NCBI RefSeq assembly: GCF_028657195.3
Contig: NZ_JANCPR020000012.1
Location: forward strand, 151,049-215,048
Source: Streptomyces iconiensis
GTDB taxonomy: Bacteria > Actinomycetota > Actinomycetes > Streptomycetales > Streptomycetaceae
Direction: 5' to 3'
DNA: 64,000 nucleotides
Part shown: piece by piece, positions 16,201 through 22,616 of the stretch
Layout of the letters: every line of letters begins with the position of its first letter
Numbering within the stretch: position 1 is the first letter of the stretch
Notes under the pieces: generated by a model
What the model was told of the DNA's origin: nothing
The model's database searches: none
The model's input: only the letters and a program-made list of their open reading frames with translations
Program-made: the position numbers and the translations under genes

Positions 16201-16749
16201 ACAGCGCTCGCAGATGAGATGGCCGCACTCCCCCATGGCGTGAACGGCGGAGCGGGGCAGTCCGCAGACCATGCACGGCAGGGTCGCGCTGAGCGCGAGG
16301 AACGCACGGATGCGCGTGGTGTAGAGGCTGTGCGCAGGGCCGGTGGGCACGGAGGCGGGAAAGTCCTGAAACAGCGGCATATGGCTGCGATCGGCACCCA
16401 GTAGCGCGTCGATGTCGGCGAGCAGCCGCTTGCCCCGCTCGGCCAGCTCCGGGGGCGTGAGAGCACCGAGCGCCTGGCGCAGCGGAGCCGTCAACACATG
16501 GGCTCGGTCGGCGAGTTCGGCCTCCAGCACGGTGAGCCCCTCGGCCACGAGCGCCTCGCGCCGCTCCGACCCCCCAACGGCGCCGGTCCGAGCGCCGCCC
16601 CCAGCACCACCAGCACCAGCCCCGACACCGGCACCTGCCCCACCGGCACCGGAATCACCGGCCCCTCCCCCACCAGCGTCAGCGGCGCAGTCGACGACGC
16701 AGACCTGTCGGCGGCGCAACAGAAGCGCGTCCAGCTCCTCGGCTGCCAT
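13213..16749 (-). CDS. Giant RING-domain protein of the MXAN_6230/SCO0854 family with a TerD-like domain
   Basis: A 1178-residue protein; start ATG 16749 is preceded by GGGGGA. A glycine-rich linker fills residues 26-60. A C3HC4-type RING-like zinc domain is complete: Cys159/Cys162, Cys175/His177, Cys180/Cys183, Cys202/Cys205. A long helical region follows. Around residues 770-895 the sequence follows a TerD (tellurite-resistance/stress) fold: VRVDLDLSVALYD, AVHSGDLTSAP, EYVDLDIPRL, FSYNDVPFDQL, AFAGFMRL. The C-terminal part (VHVRDERDLRTYRRRTEESV) is conserved in the family but unassigned. RING domains in eukaryotes are E3 ubiquitin ligases; Streptomyces has no ubiquitin, so the role is more likely in protein binding. 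Family name is from memory. Function is unknown. Confidence 0.75.
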   Translation of the reverse strand: MAAEELDALLLRRRQVCVVDCAADAGGGGAGDSGAGGAGAGVGAGAGGAGGGARTGAVGGSERREALVAEGLTVLEAELADRAHVLTAPLRQALGALTPPELAERGKRLLADIDALLGADRSHMPLFQDFPASVPTGPAHSLYTTRIRAFLALSATLPCMVCGLPRSAVHAMGECGHLICERCWSEAVGWACCADCCEWYGCPVCERRFTTGGATSPWYVPDAGEADGVRGGADGADGIPGGTGGGARGGVGEGGTGSPVRPGKGAPHRGDVLRVLSLAPSREDAVREELARLLARTTPLDPQDHDDLWLLLTEVPTEPPPSVPAPSSVPAPSSALPSPSPASAVSGGYAVPAWLPTHIPLRESKALALDVLVAWAGDLRDPALYAGLAAVLRARLDTATDVLRLLCVRSGGDPDLLTAPRRMRGLGRPLRRLLLEALDGLAFPVLAEDLARYPGLWRRAGEVLHPFEYAARHPRVALAFACLRGTRTGPASGALGPQLLAEAEHHLDHVRLAGDRLRLTTWAGHTEEALASRDITRAATLLGRRPGELLRRLGHLLTRAAEAGADQLPDAIVDALTHALPRVAPGPLLGALGAVRVRACDARIPGTGRGVRAGNGTWTGAWTEAVGVGNATDGGTWTGPWTGGGAEAVSRVGEARGQEARRVFFPRASVARTWAVPDVRPSLPAQMVADVCALLEGELLDRFARDERGEGSGPKTGEGLGEGSGVGARLGEGAGGGQGAGRVRPYDLAVLDAGLALLPVPSAQRSVSSSLVAIPRGSGLPLPGSGSGGGGRVRLFLHWTQPRAVRVDLDLSVALYDEEWRFVGLCDYTRLNWGRGAAVHSGDLTSAPAPHGATEYVDLDIPRLRETGARHLVAVVFSYNDVPFDQLTDAFAGFMRLEEEPGGEGPKTRDGREGAGRQSAGRTGTVPAVPRRTRARARAGSRPSPGYDPRTVRQRFDLTGDAKVHFPMSVDLGTGLARWTDVTLASFDRGGNSGDDSGINSGHSTGADGGNGGGGGHNVWRYRSRLARLGRDLDGAFGDGSRVSLWELACLRAAARTEGPVHVRDERDLRTYRRRTEESVPAFAERLTRDLEPDAVAVAAAAAAATAGNVRAFAPREGEGEEQGAERAFCALVHGDLPDVPEGTRGTLYRLFPGRADASGMERMTAGDLTAELAPRTV

Positions 16750-17076
16750 GTGCGCGTCCCCCCTGGCACACGCGTACGTGCGCCGTCCCCTCAGCTGGTA
16801 CGTGCGGGGGCGGAGAGCAGGCGCACTACGACTCTTTTTGCAGAAGAAAGCAAGGAGAAGGAAGCACGCCAAGGAGCCGCCCCCGCACGGCTTCACTATG
16901 CCTGCGGTGACGGCTCCTCGCATACGGTTTTCGCGGGCCCTCACACGGCGCCAGGGACCCTACGCACCGCCCGGGACCAGCGCTGAAGCTCCCGGAGACG
17001 GGGGCTGTGGGCGAGAACGGGGCCGCTGCGCACCCCACCACGGACCGAGGCGCACCCCGGTCCGCTCCTGCCGCCC
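16750..17076. other. Intergenic region upstream of the RING-TerD gene
   Basis: About 330 bases between the PAC2 gene and the RING-TerD gene, both on the minus strand. The AT-richest patch (about 16830-16865, with 'ctttttgcagaagaaagc') probably holds the RING-TerD promoter; no clear -10/-35 pair was assigned. No gene is seen. Confidence 0.4.
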
Positions 17077-18036
17077 TCACATGTCCCGTCCGCCCTCGCC
17101 GCCCTCGCCCTCACGCTCGGCGAGGAAGCGCTCGAAGACGGCGCCCAACTCGTCGGCCGAGGGCAGTTCCGCCGGCTCGGCGACCAGGTTGCCGCGCGTC
17201 TCGGCACCGGCGACCGCGTCGTACTGCTGCTCCAACCCGCGCACGACGGAGACCAGTTCCTCGTCCCCTTCCGCGAGCTGCCGCTCGATCTCGTTCTGCG
17301 TGCGCAGCGCCTCGTTCCGCAGCGCGTGTGCCACGTCGGGCAGGACGAGGCCCGTGGCCGAGGTGATCGCCTCGGCGACGACGAGGGCAGCGTCCGGATA
17401 CGTGGAACGCGCGATGTAGTGCGGGACGTGTGCGACGACGCCGAGTACGTCGTGTCCACTCTCGGACAGCCGCAGCTCGGTCAGCCCTGCCGCGCTGCCG
17501 GGAACCTGGGCCTCGTCGAAGATCCCGCGCTGACCCGGCACCAGTTCGGTGCGGTTGCCGTGCGGGGTGAGGCCGACGGGGCGGGTGTGGGGCACGCCCA
17601 TGGGGATCCCGTGGAAGGTGACGGACAGCCGCACCCGCAGCCGGTCCACGATCTCCTGGACGGCGGCGGAGAAACGCTCCCACTCACTGTCCGGCTCGGG
17701 CCCCGCGAACAGCAGGAACGGCGCACCCGTCGCGTCCCGCATCAGCCGCAGCTCCAGCTTCGGCGTCTCGTAGGACACCCACTGGTCGCGCCGGAACGTC
17801 ATCATCGGGCGCCGCGCGCGGTAGTCGATCAGCCGGTCGACGTCGAAGCGGGCGACGGTGACGTAGGGCTGGCTGTCCAGCAGTCGTTCCACGATCTGCT
17901 CGCCGGTCTCACCGGCGTCCATGAAGCCCTCGAAGTGGTAGAGCATCACCAGACCGGCGCTGTCCGGCTCGCCGACGATGGCGTCGACGGCGTCCAGCCC
18001 GCTCTGGTCCCACGCGTACAAACCCTGCGGATCCAC
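17077..18036 (-). CDS. PAC2 family protein
   Basis: A 319-residue protein of the PAC2 (proteasome assembly chaperone 2-like) family. The start is set at GTG 18036 (VDPQGLYAWDQSG) because AGAGGAG lies nine bases upstream; an in-frame ATG at 18057 lacks a ribosome binding site. Landmarks are LYHFEGFMDAGETGEQ, RFDVDRLIDYRARRP and the strand GVVAHVPHYIARS. The C-terminal 70 residues form a helix with a coiled-coil-like pattern (EIERQLAEGDEELVSVVRGLEQQYD). In actinomycetes that carry 20S proteasomes these proteins are suspected assembly or quality-control factors, but no direct role is established. An acidic Gly/Glu tail ends the protein. Confidence 0.85.
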   Translation of the reverse strand: MDPQGLYAWDQSGLDAVDAIVGEPDSAGLVMLYHFEGFMDAGETGEQIVERLLDSQPYVTVARFDVDRLIDYRARRPMMTFRRDQWVSYETPKLELRLMRDATGAPFLLFAGPEPDSEWERFSAAVQEIVDRLRVRLSVTFHGIPMGVPHTRPVGLTPHGNRTELVPGQRGIFDEAQVPGSAAGLTELRLSESGHDVLGVVAHVPHYIARSTYPDAALVVAEAITSATGLVLPDVAHALRNEALRTQNEIERQLAEGDEELVSVVRGLEQQYDAVAGAETRGNLVAEPAELPSADELGAVFERFLAEREGEGGEGGRDM

Positions 18037-18264
18037 TGATTCACGCTCCTCTGGCATACATAGCGTCAACGTCCGCTGGCGGAACGGCATTCCCGGCCCC
18101 GCAGGTCCTGCGTACAGGTCGGCGTACGGCTTCGGCGTACAGGTGAGGCGTACAGGTGCGGCGTACGGACAGGCGGCGCGAGAAACCGCGCGCCCAACCG
18201 CGAAGGCGCGCACGCCGACCACGGAGGGTCCGCAGGCCAACCGCGAAGGCACCGCCCGCCGACT

Positions 18265-18275
18265 GGAAAGTTTCC
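18265..18275. promoter_or_regulatory. Palindrome ggaaagtttcc upstream of the secreted lyase gene
   Basis: A perfect 11-bp inverted repeat (GGAAA-G-TTTCC) located about 25 bases before the -35 box of the lyase gene. Its position suits a regulator binding site. The regulator is unknown. Confidence 0.35.
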
Positions 18276-18297
18276 TAACTTCTTGGGCCCTCTCATC

Positions 18298-18326
18298 TTG
18301 ACGCGCCCCCATGGTGACCCTAGCTT
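18298..18326 (+). promoter_or_regulatory. Sigma70-type promoter of the secreted lyase gene
   Basis: TTGACG (18298-18303), 17-base spacer, TAGCTT (18321-18326). It reads toward the lyase gene, whose start is about 58 bases downstream of the -10 box. Confidence 0.5.
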
Positions 18327-18384
18327 CCCCCGCATCGCGACAAGTTCATGTCAATGTTCGCCGTTCACATACGAGGAGACCCGC

Positions 18385-19434
18385 ATGGCTCCCGCACCCC
18401 CCACCCCCACCGCACGGCGCCTCCTCACCCTCCCGGCAGCGGCGCTGCTGGGCACGGGCGCCGTACTGGCCACCGGCGCCGTCTCCAGCGGGGCGCAGAG
18501 CGACGCCGGAAATCACGGCACCGGAACCCGCGAGGTCATCGAGGTCCGGGACAGCACAGGGCTGAAGGACGCATTGGCCAGGGTCGCACCGGGCGACACG
18601 ATCCGGCTCGCGGACGGCACGTACACCGGGAACTTCAAGACCACCAGAGCCGGCGACAAGGGCTCCCCCATCACCCTCACAGGCTCGGCAGGCGCCATCC
18701 TCACGGCGGGCGGCGGCTATGGCCTCCACCTCAACGGTGCCGGGCACTGGAACCTCAAGGGCTTCACCGTCACCGGCGGCCAGAAGGGCATCGTCATGGA
18801 CGGCGCCGACGGCGTCCACATCGACGGCGTCACCGTCCGCGATCTCGACATGGAGGCCGTCCACTGGCGCAAGTCCAGCTCCGACGGATCGATCCGGAAC
18901 TCCACGATCCGGGACACCGGCAAGAACGGCCGGGGCATGGGCGAGGGCGTCTACGTCGGCAGCGCCGGGGGCACCTCCCGGACGAAGTCGGGGGGAGGCA
19001 CCGACGACAGGAGCGACCGCATCCTGATCGAGAAGAACGTCATCGGGCCCGGCGTCGGCGGCGAGAACATCGACATCAAGGAGGGCACCACCGGAGCCCG
19101 CGTCATCGGCAACACCTTCGACGGCGAGGGCCTGACCGGCGCCAACTACGACGACTCCTGGGTGGACATCAAGGGCAACGGCGTCCTCGTGGAGAACAAC
19201 ACCGGCAGGAACACCACGAACAACGGCTTCGAGACCCACGAGCAACAGGACGGCTGGGGCTGCGGCACCGTCTTCCGCGGCAACGAGTCCGATCTGACCG
19301 GCGCCTCCGGCAGGAACCAGTTCGCGATCAACGTGACCAACTACGACGCGGACACCTGCCCTGTCACGGTCTCCGGCGACAACACGGTCAAGGGCGGCAA
19401 GGGACTGACCAACCCGGGAATCCCGGTCGGCTGA
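18385..19434 (+). CDS. Secreted right-handed parallel beta-helix protein (chondroitinase-B / PL6-like)
   Basis: A 349-residue exported protein with a good GAGGAG ribosome binding site. The N-terminus (ARRLLTLPAAALLGTGAV) is a signal peptide that carries a twin-Arg-less Sec type core. The body shows the repeating coils of a parallel beta-helix: IRLADGTYTGNF, ITLTGSAGAILTAGG, WNLKGFTVTGG, VHIDGVTVRDL, ENIDIKEGTTGARVIGNTF, GVLVENNTGRNTTNNGFE. The order resembles polysaccharide lyase family 6/chondroitinase-B-like proteins. Three cysteines near the end (WGCGTVF, DTCPV) could form a disulfide. It probably cleaves an acidic polysaccharide or binds a glycan outside the cell; substrate unknown. Confidence 0.75.
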   Translation: MAPAPPTPTARRLLTLPAAALLGTGAVLATGAVSSGAQSDAGNHGTGTREVIEVRDSTGLKDALARVAPGDTIRLADGTYTGNFKTTRAGDKGSPITLTGSAGAILTAGGGYGLHLNGAGHWNLKGFTVTGGQKGIVMDGADGVHIDGVTVRDLDMEAVHWRKSSSDGSIRNSTIRDTGKNGRGMGEGVYVGSAGGTSRTKSGGGTDDRSDRILIEKNVIGPGVGGENIDIKEGTTGARVIGNTFDGEGLTGANYDDSWVDIKGNGVLVENNTGRNTTNNGFETHEQQDGWGCGTVFRGNESDLTGASGRNQFAINVTNYDADTCPVTVSGDNTVKGGKGLTNPGIPVG

Positions 19435-19562
19435 CCCGCCCCACCACAGCCGCACGCCCGGCCAGGCCGAGCCAGAGACCAGCCAGGCCCCACCACAGCG
19501 GACGCCGGTCAGGCCCCGCACAGACCGGCCGGCCCCCGCGCAAGACATCCGCCCGCACAAGA

Positions 19563-19598
19563 CCGAGGCCCGCACCCCGGAAGGGGTACGGGCCTCGG
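19563..19598. terminator. Bidirectional terminator between lyase gene and rpsA
   Basis: Stem ccgaggcccg ... cgggcctcgg with an inner accccggaagggg hairpin. It lies between two convergent genes and can serve both. Confidence 0.85.
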
Positions 19599-19650
19599 TT
19601 CAGGCTGTCACTCAGCGGCCGGGAACGCTCCCCGCCTCAGCTGAGGGAGT

Positions 19651-21180
19651 TCAGCTCTGGCCACCGGCGAGCTTCTCACGGAGCGCGGCAAGCGCCTCGT
19701 CAGAGGCAAGCGCGCCGCCGTCGTCCTCCGAACCCTCGGAGGAGTACGAACCGCCGCCGCCACCACTGCTCTGGCTGCTGCCACCACTCTGCGGCGCCGG
19801 AGCGCTCGTGGTGGAGGCACCCTCGGCCGCCGCCTGCTCGTCGGCCTCGCGGGACTTGATGACCTGCGCCTGGTGCTGCTCGAAGCGGCTCTGCGCCTCG
19901 GCGTACTGGCGCTCCCACTCCTCGCGCTGCTTCTCGTACCCCTCCAGCCAGTCGTTGGCCTCGGGGTCGAAGCCCTCGGGGTAGATGTAGTTGCCCTGGT
20001 CGTCGTAGGACGCGGCCATGCCGTAGAGCGTCGGGTCGAACTCGACGATCGACGGGTCGGCACCGAAGGACTCGTTCGCCTGCTTCAGCGAGAGGCTGAT
20101 GCGGCGGCGCTCCAGGTCGATGTCGATGACCTTGACGAAGATCTCGTCGTTGACCTGGACGACCTGCTCCGGGATCTCCACGTGGCGCTCGGCCAGCTCG
20201 GAGATGTGGACCAGGCCCTCGATGCCCTCGTCGACGCGGACGAACGCACCGAACGGAACCAGCTTGGTGACCTTGCCGGGGACGACCTGGCCGATCTGGT
20301 GGGTCCGGGCGAACTGCTGCCACGGGTCTTCCTGGGTCGCCTTGAGCGACAGGGAGACGCGCTCGCGGTCCATGTCGACGTCCAGGACCTCGACCGTGAC
20401 CTCCTGGCCGACCTCGACGACCTCGGAGGGGTGGTCGATGTGCTTCCAGGACAGCTCGGAGACGTGCACGAGTCCGTCCACGCCACCCAGGTCCACGAAG
20501 GCACCGAAGTTGACGATGGAGGAGACGACGCCGGAGCGCACCTGCCCCTTCTGAAGGGTGGTGAGGAAGGTCTGGCGGACCTCGCTCTGGGTCTGCTCCA
20601 GCCAGGCACGGCGGGACAGGACCACGTTGTTGCGGTTCTTGTCCAGCTCGATGATCTTGGCTTCGAGCTCCTTGCCGACGTACGGCTGGAGGTCGCGGAC
20701 GCGGCGCATCTCCACCAGGGAGGCGGGGAGGAAGCCACGGAGACCGATGTCGAGGATGAGGCCGCCCTTGACGACCTCGATGACGGTACCGGTGACGATG
20801 CCGTCCTCTTCCTTGATCTTCTCGATGGTGCCCCAAGCGCGCTCGTACTGGGCACGCTTCTTCGAGAGGATCAGGCGCCCTTCCTTGTCCTCCTTCTGGA
20901 GAACCAGGGCCTCGATCTCGTCGCCGACGGCTACGACCTCGTTGGGGTCCACGTCGTGCTTGATCGACAGCTCACGGGAAGGGATGACACCTTCGGTCTT
21001 GTAACCGATGTCGAGCAGGACCTCGTCCCGGTCGACCTTCACAATGACGCCGTCGACGATGTCGCCGTCGTTGAAGTACTTGATCGTCTCGTCGATCGCG
21101 GCGAGGAATTCTTCCTCGGAACCGATGTCGTTTACCGCAACCTGCGGGGTGGTGGCGGAGGTCTCGGTGCTGCTCGTCAT
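19651..21180 (-). CDS. rpsA: 30S ribosomal protein S1
   Basis: A 509-residue protein of the 30S ribosomal subunit that brings mRNA to the ribosome. It has four S1 (OB-fold) RNA-binding domains in order, starting with GDIVDGVIVKVDRDEVLLDIGYKTEGVIP and repeating with VVSSIVNFGAFVDLGGVDGLVHVSEL and VTKLVPFGAFVRVDEGIEGLVHISEL. The C-terminal 100 residues are low complexity and acidic/Ser/Gly-rich, typical of actinobacterial S1. Start ATG 21180 matches the family N-terminus MTSSTETSATTPQVAVND; an in-frame ATG 30 bases further up is less likely. A strong promoter lies about 180 bases upstream. Confidence 0.97.
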   Translation of the reverse strand: MTSSTETSATTPQVAVNDIGSEEEFLAAIDETIKYFNDGDIVDGVIVKVDRDEVLLDIGYKTEGVIPSRELSIKHDVDPNEVVAVGDEIEALVLQKEDKEGRLILSKKRAQYERAWGTIEKIKEEDGIVTGTVIEVVKGGLILDIGLRGFLPASLVEMRRVRDLQPYVGKELEAKIIELDKNRNNVVLSRRAWLEQTQSEVRQTFLTTLQKGQVRSGVVSSIVNFGAFVDLGGVDGLVHVSELSWKHIDHPSEVVEVGQEVTVEVLDVDMDRERVSLSLKATQEDPWQQFARTHQIGQVVPGKVTKLVPFGAFVRVDEGIEGLVHISELAERHVEIPEQVVQVNDEIFVKVIDIDLERRRISLSLKQANESFGADPSIVEFDPTLYGMAASYDDQGNYIYPEGFDPEANDWLEGYEKQREEWERQYAEAQSRFEQHQAQVIKSREADEQAAAEGASTTSAPAPQSGGSSQSSGGGGGSYSSEGSEDDGGALASDEALAALREKLAGGQS

Positions 21181-21600
21181 GTGGGTAAAGGTCTCCGGTA
21201 CGGACATTGAGTCGTAGGTACTGCCACGCCGTGAGCCTTTGATCGCACCACATGTAGCCAGCCGGAACAGCCTTGAGAGGCGGAGACCCGAGGGGATACA
21301 CAACCGATGCGAGCGCGACCTGCTCCGTCTGAGGCGCGCAGGCCCGCAGCGCAACTTGTAGCATACGGGGGCCGCTGGGCAGGGTCAATGCGCGAAAGAG
21401 CACACCTGTGACGGATCGCCCCATACCCGGCACAACTCGCCGTAGAACTCGGCCAGATGGTGCGTGCGCAGCGCGTTCACCGGCATTCTGACGGCGGTCA
21501 GCGACGGCCCGCTGCGGCACTTCTTCCGCCCCTTCACACCCGCCGGGCGCGCGGCGGCCGGGTGGCGGCGGCCGGTGGTGGCGGGTGGCGGCGACCAGGA
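21181..21600. other. rpsA leader and divergent promoter region
   Basis: About 420 bases between rpsA and the divergent methyltransferase gene. It holds the rpsA promoter and its long leader. Nothing else was recognised; the methyltransferase promoter was not found. Confidence 0.5.
21360..21388 (-). promoter_or_regulatory. rpsA promoter
   Basis: On the minus strand TTGACC, 17-base spacer, TATGCT. Near-consensus for the housekeeping sigma factor HrdB and suited to a highly expressed ribosomal gene. It implies a 5' leader of about 170 bases. Confidence 0.7.
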
Positions 21601-22539
21601 ATGAATGTCAACGAGAGTACGGCGACAGGTGCGATGGAACAAAAGCACGAGGCAGGTGAGGGCCCGTACCGCGGTGATCTCGCCCAGAGTGACGGGAACG
21701 TGGACGTGGGCCTGACCGACGACGAGGACGCCGAGGCCGTGCGGCGGCAGGCCGGTGGGCGCGAGAGCAGCCGCGCGAACCGGGGCTGGTGGGACAGGAA
21801 CGCGGACGAGTACCAGAACGATCATGGTGACTTCCTGGGCGACGCCCGCTTCGTCTGGTGCCCCGAGGGCCTGGACGAGGCCGATGCCGGACTGCTCGGG
21901 CCGGCGGCTGAGCTGCGCGGTCTCGATGTGCTGGAGATCGGCGCCGGCGCCGCGCAGTGCTCGCGGTGGCTGGCGGCACAGGGCGCGCGGCCGGTCGCGC
22001 TGGACGTCTCGCACCGGCAGCTCCAGCACGCGCTGCGCCTGAACCAAGGGGTACCCGGCCTCGGCGACGAGGGCTTTCCCCTTGTCGAGGCGGACGCGCG
22101 TGCGCTGCCCTTCGCCGACGGCTCCTTCGACCTGGCGTGCTCGGCGTTCGGCGCGATCCCGTTCGTCGCCGACCCCGAGCGGGTCTTCCGCGAGGTACGC
22201 CGGGTGCTGCGGCCCGGTGGCAGGTGGGTCTTCTCGCTCACGCACCCTGTGCGGTGGTCGCTGGCCGACGAGCCGGGGCCGGAGGGCCTTGCCGTCCTGG
22301 CCTCCTACTTCGACAGGACGCCGTACGTCGAGGAGGACGCGGCCGGCCGGACCGTGTACGCCGAGCACCACAGGACCATGGGGGACCGCGTCCGGGAGAT
22401 CGTGGGGGCCGGGTTCCGGCTCGTGGACCTCGTCGAGCCCGAGTGGCCCGAGTGGAACCAGAACGTGTGGGGCGGCTGGTCCCCGCTGCGCGGGCGCCTC
22501 CTGCCCGGCACGGCGATCTTCGTGTGCCGGCGCGACTGA
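21601..22539 (+). CDS. Class I SAM-dependent methyltransferase (methyltransferase-11 type)
   Basis: A 312-residue soluble enzyme. The first 55 residues are acidic and variable; then WWDRNADEYQNDHGDFL opens the conserved part. SAM-binding motif I is LDVLEIGAGAAQCSRWLA, motif II ends in ALDVSHRQL, and VLRPGGRWVFSLTHP is the post-motif III segment. It divergently neighbours rpsA, an arrangement common in Streptomyces. The acceptor may be a small metabolite; it is not known. The ATG at 21601 is used; an alternative Met lies 11 codons further in. Confidence 0.8.
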   Translation: MNVNESTATGAMEQKHEAGEGPYRGDLAQSDGNVDVGLTDDEDAEAVRRQAGGRESSRANRGWWDRNADEYQNDHGDFLGDARFVWCPEGLDEADAGLLGPAAELRGLDVLEIGAGAAQCSRWLAAQGARPVALDVSHRQLQHALRLNQGVPGLGDEGFPLVEADARALPFADGSFDLACSAFGAIPFVADPERVFREVRRVLRPGGRWVFSLTHPVRWSLADEPGPEGLAVLASYFDRTPYVEEDAAGRTVYAEHHRTMGDRVREIVGAGFRLVDLVEPEWPEWNQNVWGGWSPLRGRLLPGTAIFVCRRD

Positions 22540-22616
22540 GGGCGGCCGTGGGACATCGGCCGTGGGACATCGGCCGTGGGACAGGTGCGGGAACGGGTGA
22601 GAGGTGCGCTGGACGC

